Source: Nocardia sp. NBC_01327 (lineage in GTDB: Bacteria > Actinomycetota > Actinomycetes > Mycobacteriales > Mycobacteriaceae). Taken from it: 64,000 nt of DNA. Below the pieces are notes generated by a model, which was not told the DNA's origin, searched no databases, and saw nothing but the letters and a program-made list of their open reading frames with translations. Shown here in pieces: positions 56,854 to 64,000 of this stretch. The stretch spans positions 5,580,001 through 5,644,000 of the forward strand of contig NZ_CP108383.1 in assembly GCF_035958815.1 (NCBI RefSeq). Direction: 5' to 3'. The position numbers and the translations under genes are program-made. Each line of letters opens with the position of its first letter. Within the stretch, counting starts at the first letter, position 1.

Positions 56854-57855
56854 TCAGACCGCGAGCACAAGCTTCCCGGTGTTCGCGCCGGTGAAGAGCA
56901 TGTTCAAGGTCTCGCCGAAGCGCGCCACCCCACCTTCGACCACGTGTTCGCGGCTCTTGATCTTGCCCTCGGCCAGCCATTGCGCCAGCTGCGCACCGGC
57001 CTCCGCATAGCGATCGGCGTAGTCGAAGACCACGAATCCGGTCATGGAGGCCCGGAACACCAGCAGCGACATATACCGCGACGGTCCCGGCGGCGGCTTC
57101 TCCTCGTTGTAGGCCGAGATCGCACCGCACAGCACGATGCGGGCGCCGCGGCGCAGATTGGCCAGCGCGGCGTCGAGGATCTCACCGCCCACATTGTCGA
57201 AGTAGACGTCGATGCCGTCGGGGGCGGCCGCCCGCAGCTGCCGCAGCACGTCACCTGCGCGGTAGTCGATCGCCGCGTCGAATCCCAGCTCCTCGGTGAG
57301 CATCCGGCACTTCTCCGGACCGCCCGCGATACCGATCACGGTGGCGCCCTTGGCCTTCGCGATCTGCCCGGCCACACTGCCGACGGCGCCCGCGGCGGCC
57401 GAGACCAGCACGGTCTCCCCCGCGCGCAGCTTCCCGACCTCGAGCAGACCGAAATACGCTGTCATACCGGGCATTCCGAGCGTGCCCAGCCAGGTGGGCC
57501 CGGATGCGACGCTCAGATCGACCGGCTGCACGCCGCGGCCGTCGCTGAGGGCGTACTCGGTGACGCCGAAGATGCCGCTGACCGTGTCACCGACCGCGAA
57601 GTCCGGATGATTCGATTCGACGACCGTCGCGATATCCAGCGACCGCATCACCTCCCCGATGCCGACCGGCGGCACATAGGAGCGGACATCGTTGAGCCAG
57701 CCGCGCATGGCCGGATCCAGGGAGATGAAACCGACCTTGACCAGGATCTCGCCCGGTCCGGGCTCGGGCAGCTCGGTGGTCGTCACATTCCAGGTGTCGG
57801 CGGTGGTCAGACCGGTCGGCCGTGCGGCCAGGCGTACCTGCTGGGTCTTCGTCAT
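56854..57855 (-). CDS. NADP-dependent MDR oxidoreductase (CurA/prostaglandin-reductase-like)
   Basis: This 333-aa protein has the MDR pattern without zinc ligands: VRLAARPTGLTTADTWNVTTTELPEPGPGEILVKVGFISLDPAMRGWL, GTLGMPGMTAYFGLLEVGKLRAGETVLVSAAAGAVGSVAGQIAKAKGA and VYFDNVGGEILDAALANLRRGARIVLCG. Relatives reduce alkenal or enone double bonds. It follows the first acyl-CoA dehydrogenase by 41 nt. Confidence 0.89.
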   Translation of the reverse strand: MTKTQQVRLAARPTGLTTADTWNVTTTELPEPGPGEILVKVGFISLDPAMRGWLNDVRSYVPPVGIGEVMRSLDIATVVESNHPDFAVGDTVSGIFGVTEYALSDGRGVQPVDLSVASGPTWLGTLGMPGMTAYFGLLEVGKLRAGETVLVSAAAGAVGSVAGQIAKAKGATVIGIAGGPEKCRMLTEELGFDAAIDYRAGDVLRQLRAAAPDGIDVYFDNVGGEILDAALANLRRGARIVLCGAISAYNEEKPPPGPSRYMSLLVFRASMTGFVVFDYADRYAEAGAQLAQWLAEGKIKSREHVVEGGVARFGETLNMLFTGANTGKLVLAV

Positions 57856-57896
57856 GCGCCACTCCTTCTCGTACAGGTCGAATTCATCTGCGTGCC

Positions 57897-59120
57897 TCAG
57901 GCTTTCCGGCCCCAGGAGGGATCCCGGCGGCGCAGTTCCATATGCGCGATGGTCCGCTTGTGCACCTCGTCCGGACCGTCGGCCAGCCGCAGCGTCCGCG
58001 CGTGCGCGTACATGCTGGCCAGCGGGAAGTCGTCGGAGACACCGGCGCCACCGTGCACCTGGATGGCCCGGTCGATCACCTTCAGCGCCATCTGCGGCGC
58101 CGCCACCTTGATGGCGGCGATCTCGGTGCGCGCGTTCTTGTTTCCGACGGTGTCCATCAGATACGCGGCCTTGAGGGTCAGCAGCCGGACCATTTCGATC
58201 TCGATGCGGGACTCCGCGATCCAGTCCTGGATATTGGCCCGGTCGGCCACCGGCGCGCCGAAGGTGCTGCGCGACTGGGCCCGATCGATCATCAGGTCCA
58301 GCGCCCGCTCGGCCATGCCGACGATCCGCATGCAGTGATGGATGCGGCCGGGCCCCAGCCGCGCCTGGCTGATCATGAATCCGTCGCCCTCGGCGGCCAG
58401 CAGCGCGGTGCTCGGCACCCGGACATTCTCGAATACCACCTCCGCGTGGCCTTCTCGGTCCTGATAGCCGAATACCGGCAGCCCGCGCACGACGGTCACA
58501 CCGGGCGTATCGAGCGGGACCACCATCATGCTCTGCTGCCGATGCTTCGGTGCGTCGAGGTCGGTCTTACCCATCACGATGAGCACCTTGCAGTTCTTGT
58601 GCAGCGCATTGGACGTCCACCATTTGCGGCCGTTCAGTACGTAGTCGTCCCCGTCGCGATCCATGCGCAGCTGGATATTGGTGGCGTCGGAACTCGCGAC
58701 CGCGGGTTCGGTCATGGCGAAGGCGGAGCGGATCTCACCCGCGAGCAGCGGCGCGAGCCACTCCCGCTTGTGCTCCTCGGTGCCGAAGAGCGTCAGCACC
58801 TCCATATTCCCGGTGTCGGGGGCACTGCAGTTGGTGACCTCCGGCGCCAGATGCGCACTGCGGCCCATGATTTCGGCCAGCGGCGCGTATTCGGAATTGG
58901 TCAGCCCCGGACCCCACTCCGGATGCGGATGGAACAGATTCCACAGCCCGCGCTTGCGGGCCTCGGTCTTGAGCTCCTCCACGATCGGCGGCTGGAAGTG
59001 CGGATCGCCGGACTCGACCATCTGCGCTTCGTAAATCGATTCCGCGGGGTAGACGAGCTCGTCCATGAAGGCGAGCAGATCGTCCCGGTAGCGGAGGGCC
59101 TTGTCCGAGGGCTCGAACAT
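57897..59120 (-). CDS. Acyl-CoA dehydrogenase
   Basis: This 407-aa protein has AFAMTEPAVASSDATNIQLRMDRDGDDYVLNGRKWWTSNA, RSTFGAPVADRANIQDWIAESRIEIEM and HGGAGVSDDFPLASMYAHARTLRLADGPDEVHKRTIAHMEL, placing it in the FadE-type family close to FadE with the DGPDEVH ending. ATG 59120 (MFEPSDKALRYR) is chosen over the in-frame ATG 59153. It is next to two further dehydrogenases. Confidence 0.9.
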   Translation of the reverse strand: MFEPSDKALRYRDDLLAFMDELVYPAESIYEAQMVESGDPHFQPPIVEELKTEARKRGLWNLFHPHPEWGPGLTNSEYAPLAEIMGRSAHLAPEVTNCSAPDTGNMEVLTLFGTEEHKREWLAPLLAGEIRSAFAMTEPAVASSDATNIQLRMDRDGDDYVLNGRKWWTSNALHKNCKVLIVMGKTDLDAPKHRQQSMMVVPLDTPGVTVVRGLPVFGYQDREGHAEVVFENVRVPSTALLAAEGDGFMISQARLGPGRIHHCMRIVGMAERALDLMIDRAQSRSTFGAPVADRANIQDWIAESRIEIEMVRLLTLKAAYLMDTVGNKNARTEIAAIKVAAPQMALKVIDRAIQVHGGAGVSDDFPLASMYAHARTLRLADGPDEVHKRTIAHMELRRRDPSWGRKA

Positions 59121-59149
59121 CTCTACTCCTGATCGTCGTCTGTGTGAGG

Positions 59150-60259
59150 TCACTTGCGGCCGAGCGGCAGATCGATCAGCCCGGCCAGCACCGACCGGTG
59201 GTAGGCGGGACTGCCCAGCCCGATCTGATCGGCCTTGGCCCGCTTGAGGTACAGGTGCACCGGATACTCCCAGGTCATGCCGATGCCACCGTGCAGCTGC
59301 ACGGCCTCCTCGGCGGCATGCACCGCGATATCGCCGCAGTACGCGGCAGCGACGGCGGTAGCGACCGCGGCATCCGGATCACCGGCTGCGATCGCACCCG
59401 CCGCGTATCGAGCTGTCGCACGGGCGGATTCGAGCTCGACATACAGATCGGCGAGCCGATGCTTGAGCGCCTGGAACCCGCCGACCACCCGCCCGAACTG
59501 CCGCCGCACCTTCAGATACGCCACGGTCGTGTCCAGGCACCAGGCCGCGATTCCGGCCTGCTCCGAGGCCAGCAGCGCCGCGCCGATCGCCAAACCCACA
59601 CGCAGCGCGGGCAATCCGGCTCCGGCCTCCACGACCACCCGGCCGGGGGCGGAATCGACGGTGATATCGGCGAGGGGCCTCGTCATATCGAGGGAGACCA
59701 CCGGCTCGGCCGTGACGGCGGCGGTCGCGAGCGCATGCACCTCGGTGCCCGCCGGCGTCTGCACCGCCGCGAGCAGCACATCTGACTCCAGCGCCCCCGC
59801 CACACTGGTGACCCGGCCGGACAATCGGCCGTCGGCATCCTTTGTCAGAGTGGGGATCTGCTCGACCGTCGCGGCCGAGAACGGTGCGAGCAGGGCCGCG
59901 GTGCATTCGCCGGTGGCAAGTTGACCGATGAGTTCGGAGTCGCCCGCCAGCAGTACCGTCGCGGCGATCACGCTGCTGGTCAGGAACGGCACCGGAGCGG
60001 CGTAGCGCCCCAGTTCCTCCAGCACCACCGCGGCCTCACGGGCGGAACCGCCTGCGCCACCCCGGTTTTCGGGGATCAGCAACCCGGCCAGTCCCAGCTC
60101 GGTGGTGATCGGTTTCCACAGTGCGCGCGTCAGTGACCGGTCCCCCGCGTACGCCGTCAGCACCGCCGCGGGATCGCACCGCTCAGTCAGCAGGCTCCGC
60201 ACCGCCGCGCGCAGCGCCGTCTCGACATCGGTGTCGAGCAGCAGGATGTCCTCGCTCAT
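59150..60259 (-). CDS. Acyl-CoA dehydrogenase, shorter FadE-type subunit
   Basis: This 369-aa protein has LGLAGLLIPENRGGAGGSAREAAVVLEELGRYAAPVPFL, VRRQFGRVVGGFQALKHRLADLYVELESARA and HGGIGMTWEYPVHLYLKRAKADQIGLGSPAYHRSVLAGLI. Dehydrogenases of this length are often half of an alpha2beta2 complex with a neighbouring partner. It overlaps the next gene upstream by 4 nt (ATGA), which fits partnership with the protein at 60256-61449. Confidence 0.89.
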   Translation of the reverse strand: MSEDILLLDTDVETALRAAVRSLLTERCDPAAVLTAYAGDRSLTRALWKPITTELGLAGLLIPENRGGAGGSAREAAVVLEELGRYAAPVPFLTSSVIAATVLLAGDSELIGQLATGECTAALLAPFSAATVEQIPTLTKDADGRLSGRVTSVAGALESDVLLAAVQTPAGTEVHALATAAVTAEPVVSLDMTRPLADITVDSAPGRVVVEAGAGLPALRVGLAIGAALLASEQAGIAAWCLDTTVAYLKVRRQFGRVVGGFQALKHRLADLYVELESARATARYAAGAIAAGDPDAAVATAVAAAYCGDIAVHAAEEAVQLHGGIGMTWEYPVHLYLKRAKADQIGLGSPAYHRSVLAGLIDLPLGRK

Positions 60260-61449
60260 CGGATGAGGTCCTTCCAGGCGATGTCCTTGTCCCCGCGGGC
60301 TTCCGACGGCAGGCCCAGCACCCGCTCGGCGACGATATTGCGCATGATCTCCGAGGTGCCGCCCTCGATCGAATTGCCTTTCGCACGCAGATAGCGATAA
60401 CCCGCTTCGCGCCCGGCGAAATCGACGCGGTCGGGGCGCACCATGGTCCAGTCGTCGTAGCGCAACCCCTCCTCACCGAGCAGTTCGACTTCGAATCCAC
60501 TGAGCTGCTGATTGATTCGCGCGAACGAGAGCTTCAGCGCCGAGGTCTCCGGCCCCGGCTGCCCGCCCGCGACCCGCTGCCGCAGCCGGGTGCCCGCCAG
60601 CCGCGCGGCCTCGGCATCCACCCACAGTCGCAGCAGCCGGTCGTGCAGTTCCGGGGTGTGCTTATCGGCATTGTTGCGCCAGGTCCGCGTCACCGCGCCC
60701 AGCAGCCCGCTCTCGCGGGGCACCGGACGCCCGCCGATGGATACCCGCTCATTGTTGAGGGTCGTATTGGCCACCCGCCAGCCCTCGCCCTCCTGGCCGA
60801 GGCGGTTCGCATCCGGAATGCGCACATCGGTGAGGAAGACCTCGTTGAATTCGGCCTCACCGGTGATCTGGCGCAGCGGCCGCACATCCACGCCCGGATC
60901 GGTCATATCGCAGACGAAGTAGGACAGTCCGGCATGTTTCGAGCGGTTCGGATCGGTGCGGGCCACCAGAATCGCCCGCTGCGCCTTGTGCGCGACCGAG
61001 GTCCAGACCTTCTGCCCGTTGACGATCCAATCATCACCGTCGCGCACCGCGCGGGTGCTCACCGCGGCCAGATCGGATCCGGCGCCCGGTTCGCTGAACA
61101 GCTGGCACCAGATCTCCTCCCCCGCCCACAGCGGCCGCAGATAGCGCAGCCGCTGTTCGGGTGTGCCGTAGGCGAGGATGGTCGGCGCGGCCATGCCGAG
61201 GCCGATGCCATTGAGTTCGGGATTGTTGCCCGGCGCTCCGGCCTGCTCGAACAGGGCGTCGACAAACGGTTGCAGTTCCCGGTCGACGCCCAGCCCGCCC
61301 ACGCCCTGCGGGTAGTACACCCAGGCCAGGCCCGCATCGAAGCGGGCGCGGTGGAACGTCACCGGATCGGTGGCAGCCGGGTCGTGCTCGGCGAGCAGGG
61401 CGGCCACGCGCCCGCGCAGATCCTCCCGTACGGCTTCGGGATTCGTCAT
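60256..61449 (-). CDS. Acyl-CoA dehydrogenase, probable partner subunit
   Basis: This 397-aa protein has WCQLFSEPGAGSDLAAVSTRAVRDGDDWIVNGQKVWTSVAHKAQRAILVARTDP and a C-terminal YLRAKGNSIEGGTSEIMRNIVAERVLGLP, with the base-bearing segment intact. The adjacent 369-aa dehydrogenase is overlapping and co-translated, as in heterotetrameric FadE pairs of sterol and related catabolism. It is also coupled to the phosphotransferase upstream (4-nt overlap). Confidence 0.9.
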   Translation of the reverse strand: MTNPEAVREDLRGRVAALLAEHDPAATDPVTFHRARFDAGLAWVYYPQGVGGLGVDRELQPFVDALFEQAGAPGNNPELNGIGLGMAAPTILAYGTPEQRLRYLRPLWAGEEIWCQLFSEPGAGSDLAAVSTRAVRDGDDWIVNGQKVWTSVAHKAQRAILVARTDPNRSKHAGLSYFVCDMTDPGVDVRPLRQITGEAEFNEVFLTDVRIPDANRLGQEGEGWRVANTTLNNERVSIGGRPVPRESGLLGAVTRTWRNNADKHTPELHDRLLRLWVDAEAARLAGTRLRQRVAGGQPGPETSALKLSFARINQQLSGFEVELLGEEGLRYDDWTMVRPDRVDFAGREAGYRYLRAKGNSIEGGTSEIMRNIVAERVLGLPSEARGDKDIAWKDLIR

Positions 61450-62486
61450 CTGTCCTTCTCCTGGAAAGCGGCGATTCCGGCGCGCAGCAGCGGATCCACC
61501 ATGTCTCCCACCCCGTCGAAACCGGAACCCACGGTCTGGCCGTGGATATAGCGGTAATAGATGCCCTCGGCGATCACCGCGAGCTTGAACGACGCCAGCG
61601 CGACATAGAACCCGACATGCGTCAGATCGCGACCGGCGAGCCGGGCATACCGGTCGAGCATCTCGGATTCGGTCAGGAAGCCCGGCGCCGCGGCCACATC
61701 GGTCACGCCCGGTACCCGGCGCTGCCCCATCCGCTGATAGACGAGCAGCAGACCGATATCGGTGAGCGGGTCACCGAGGGTGGCCATCTCCCAATCGAGC
61801 ACGGCGGCAACCTGATCCGCGTCGTCCACCAGAACATTGTCGAGGCGGTAGTCACCGTGCACGATCCGCGCCGCCGATTCCGGCGGTTGCTGTTCGGCGA
61901 GCAGGCGGTGCAATTCGACGGCGGCGGGCAGGTCCCGGGTGTACGAGGCGTCGAGCTGCTTCTTCCAGCGCCGCACCTGGCGTTCGAGGAAGCCCTCCGG
62001 CCGTCCGAAGTCCCCCAGCCCGACGGCCGCCGGATCCACGGTGTGCAGGGCGGCGAGCGTATCGATCAGACCGGCCGACACCGTGGCCGTCCGCACCGGG
62101 CCCAGCACCTCGAGTTCAGCGGCGGTGCGGTACGGCGTCCCGACCACCAGTTCCATCAAATAGAAAGGCGCACCGAGGATTTCCGTGTCTTCGCACAGCG
62201 CGTAGGTCTCGGGCACCGGAACATCGGTGCCCGCGAGAGCGCTGATCACGCGGTGTTCCCGGGACATATCGTGCGCGGTCGCCAGCACATGACCCAGCGG
62301 CGGCCGACGCAGCACGAACGGCGTTGTGCCGTCGGTGATCTCATACGTGAGATTGGATTTTCCACCGGCGATCAGGCGGCCTTGCAGCGGCCCCTTCGCC
62401 AGATCGGGCCGATGAACGGCCAGCCAGTCGGCGAGCCGGTCCAGATCGAGGCCCGGCAGCTCTCCCGGGCCCTCGAATGCATTCAT
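61446..62486 (-). CDS. APH-fold phosphotransferase family protein
   Basis: This 346-aa protein has GGKSNLTYEITDGTTPFVLRRPPLGHVLATAHDMSREHRVISAL, the catalytic loop IVHGDYRLDNVLV and VLDWEMATLGDPLTDIGLLLVYQRMG. It is the actinobacterial type found beside acyl-CoA dehydrogenases (a comparable arrangement occurs at 45615-47887). Substrate unknown. Start is ATG 62486, coupled to the dehydrogenase downstream. Confidence 0.88.
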   Translation of the reverse strand: MNAFEGPGELPGLDLDRLADWLAVHRPDLAKGPLQGRLIAGGKSNLTYEITDGTTPFVLRRPPLGHVLATAHDMSREHRVISALAGTDVPVPETYALCEDTEILGAPFYLMELVVGTPYRTAAELEVLGPVRTATVSAGLIDTLAALHTVDPAAVGLGDFGRPEGFLERQVRRWKKQLDASYTRDLPAAVELHRLLAEQQPPESAARIVHGDYRLDNVLVDDADQVAAVLDWEMATLGDPLTDIGLLLVYQRMGQRRVPGVTDVAAAPGFLTESEMLDRYARLAGRDLTHVGFYVALASFKLAVIAEGIYYRYIHGQTVGSGFDGVGDMVDPLLRAGIAAFQEKDR

Positions 62487-62506
62487 CGCCTTCGGTCCTT
62501 CCGTAT

Positions 62507-63268
62507 TCAGTTCTTCGGGCCGCCGGCCACATAGATCACCTGGCCGGAGACGAACCCGGCGCCCTCGCTGACGAGGAACGAAATGGTGTGCGCGATATCC
62601 TCGGGCTGCCCGGCGCGCGCGACCGGAATCGTCGACACCACAGCCTTTGTGAAGTCCTCGAACGGAACGCCCATGCGCGCGGCGGTGGCCGCGGTCATCT
62701 CGGTCTGGATGAATCCAGGAGCGACGGAGTTCGCGGTGACGCCGAACTTGCCCAGCTCGAGCGCCAGCGTCTTGGTGAAACCCTGCAGACCGGCCTTGGC
62801 CGCGGAGTAGTTGACCTGGCCGCGATTACCGAGCGCGGAGGTGCTGGAGAGGCTGACGATGCGGCCCCACTTCTGCTCGATCATGTGCCGCTGCACCGCC
62901 CGCGACATCAGGAACGAGCCCCGCAGGTGCACGTTCATGACGGTGTCCCAGTCGTCGACGGACATCTTGAACAGCAGATTGTCGCGCAGCACGCCCGCAT
63001 TGTTGACCAGAACGGTCGGCGCACCCAGTTCGGCGGCGACCCGATCCACGGCCTGGTCGACGGCGGTCTCGTCGGACACATCCGCACCGACGGCGAGTGC
63101 CCGCCCGCCGGCCTTCTCGATCTCCTCGACGACTGCGCCGCAAGACTTTTCGTCCAGATCGAGCACGGCGACGGCCATCCCGTCGGCGGACAGCCGGCGG
63201 GCGACGGCCGCGCCGATGCCGCGCGCCGCGCCCGTGATGATCGCGATTCGCTGGGGCTGATTGCTCAT
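62507..63268 (-). CDS. FabG-like short-chain dehydrogenase/reductase
   Basis: This 253-aa SDR has TGAARGIG (residues 12-19), VLVNNAGVLRDNLLFKM, IVSLSSTSALGNRGQVNYSAAKAGLQGFTKTLALELGKFGVTANSVAPGFIQTEM and a closing SGQVIYVAGGPKN. Its Ser-Tyr-Lys site is intact. It probably oxidises a 3-hydroxyacyl-CoA. ATG 63268 (MSNQPQRIAIITG) is used; the frame stays open upstream. Confidence 0.9.
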   Translation of the reverse strand: MSNQPQRIAIITGAARGIGAAVARRLSADGMAVAVLDLDEKSCGAVVEEIEKAGGRALAVGADVSDETAVDQAVDRVAAELGAPTVLVNNAGVLRDNLLFKMSVDDWDTVMNVHLRGSFLMSRAVQRHMIEQKWGRIVSLSSTSALGNRGQVNYSAAKAGLQGFTKTLALELGKFGVTANSVAPGFIQTEMTAATAARMGVPFEDFTKAVVSTIPVARAGQPEDIAHTISFLVSEGAGFVSGQVIYVAGGPKN

Positions 63269-63317
63269 AGGTGTCTTCTCCTCGGAAGAGTGGTCAGGGG
63301 CCGATGTCGGTGTGGTG

Positions 63318-64000
63318 TCAGACGCCGCCGGTGAGCGTGACGCCACCGTCGACGACCACCAGCTGCCCGGTCATCCAGCTCGCATCCTCGGAGAGCAGGA
63401 AGGCCACCACGCCGCCGATGTCCTCCGGTACGCCCAGCCGCTTGAGCGGATAGTTCGCGGCCACCTCGTCCTCGTGCCCTTCATAGAGCGCGGAGGCGAA
63501 TTTGGTCTTCACCACCGCGGGAGCGACGGCATTGACCCGAATATTCGGCCCGAGTTCGACCGCGAGCTCCTGGGTGATGTGGATCAGCATCGCCTTGCTG
63601 GAACCGTAGAACCCGATGCCGGGAGCCGGTTTGGTGCCCGCCACGGACGAGATGTTCACGACCGCACCGCCGTGCTCGTTCATCCAGGCCTTGTAGATCT
63701 GCTGCACCCAGGACAGCGCGGCCAGGCAGTTCACCTCGACGATCTTGCGGGCGGCGGCAAGATCCAGCTCGACCATCGGGCCGAAGACCGGATTGATGCC
63801 GGTGTTGTTGACCAGCAGATCGGCACTGCCGAAGGTGGTGATCGCGCGCTCGATGGTCTCCGCCTGATGTGCGGCGTCATCGGCGCGACCGGCGACGGCC
63901 AGCGCGTGGGTGGGACCGCCGAGGATCTCGACCGCTTCGTCGAGCGCCTCCTTCTTGCGCGCGGTGATCACGACCTTCGCGCCCTCGTCCACCAGGCGCT
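63318..64000 (-). CDS. Short-chain dehydrogenase/reductase, 5-prime end outside the window
   Basis: The visible part (about 227 aa) covers the fold from after the TGxxxGIG motif: AKVVITARKKEALDEAVEILGG, LLVNNTGINPVFG, VNISSVAGTKPAPGIGFYGSSKAMLIHITQELAVELGPNIRVNAVAPAVVKT and WMTGQLVVVDGG. The N-terminal nucleotide motif is missing because the gene continues past 64000; the GTG at 63992 is not the real start. It is the first visible gene of the leftward operon. Confidence 0.87.
   Translation of the reverse strand, partial: RLVDEGAKVVITARKKEALDEAVEILGGPTHALAVAGRADDAAHQAETIERAITTFGSADLLVNNTGINPVFGPMVELDLAAARKIVEVNCLAALSWVQQIYKAWMNEHGGAVVNISSVAGTKPAPGIGFYGSSKAMLIHITQELAVELGPNIRVNAVAPAVVKTKFASALYEGHEDEVAANYPLKRLGVPEDIGGVVAFLLSEDASWMTGQLVVVDGGVTLTGGV

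Noticed and set aside
56710..58338. Long plus-strand frame opposite the TetR/MDR/acyl-CoA dehydrogenase genes
   Set aside because: Antisense shadow spanning several good genes.

Overview
The window is high-GC actinobacterial chromosome. It is best read as a Nocardia-type mycolic-acid actinomycete, inferred from five F420-linked enzymes, an antigen-85-like esterase, an aerobic cobalamin cluster of the mycobacterial kind (fused CobIJ, CobK, CobN), several acyl-CoA dehydrogenase modules, DUF5753 regulators paired with SAM methyltransferases, and frequent GTG/TTG starts. I see no rRNA, tRNA, CRISPR array, insertion sequence or phage module.

Layout. 0.1-3 kb: SRPBCC protein and F420-type oxidoreductases, then a secreted DUF8020-like protein. 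3-14.5 kb: cobalamin synthesis (cobN behind a cobalamin riboswitch, cobG, cobH, cobIJ, cobK), interrupted by a dimethylargininase/Lrp pair, two small membrane proteins and a PadR regulator. 14.5-23.7 kb: small catabolic or detoxification operons (metallo-beta-lactamase-fold hydrolases, esterase, ABM monooxygenase, cupin, quinone-type reductase, Ddn-like protein), each with a divergent or adjacent regulator. 23.7-29.8 kb: large LuxR-type ATPase regulator, alpha/beta hydrolase, F420-dependent-reductase-like protein, and an SDR/LysR divergent pair. 30-35 kb: second DUF8020-like protein, then a possible small biosynthetic group (P450 with an atypical I-helix, secreted protein, unidentified enzyme-like protein, aromatic amino acid decarboxylase). 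35-39.6 kb: PPOX protein, DUF2277, a frameshifted antigen-85-like esterase, and an MFS pump with its TetR. 39.6-45.2 kb: first DUF5753 regulator/methyltransferase module facing an HTH-TPR regulator across 13-nt iterons, then a hypothetical operon. 45.3-47.9 kb: DUF6285/phosphotransferase/acyl-CoA dehydrogenase operon. 48.6-52.5 kb: a tightly packed operon of small, mostly unrecognised genes (membrane peptide, degenerate resolvase fold, Clp-N-like domain, RibD-like reductase and others) divergent from an XRE-TPR regulator. This is the best candidate for an undescribed system. 53-56 kb: YoaK-family membrane protein and a second DUF5753/methyltransferase module. 56-64 kb: eight-gene leftward run for acyl-CoA or lipid catabolism (TetR, MDR oxidoreductase, three acyl-CoA dehydrogenases, phosphotransferase, two SDRs), the last gene cut by the window end.

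Regulatory structure is rich. Besides the riboswitch I see symmetric or iterated sites in front of the Lrp, PadR, MarR, LysR, MFS/TetR, cupin and both DUF5753 loci, and several long perfect hairpins at gene ends. All functional calls come from reading translations and motifs by eye; no database search was run.
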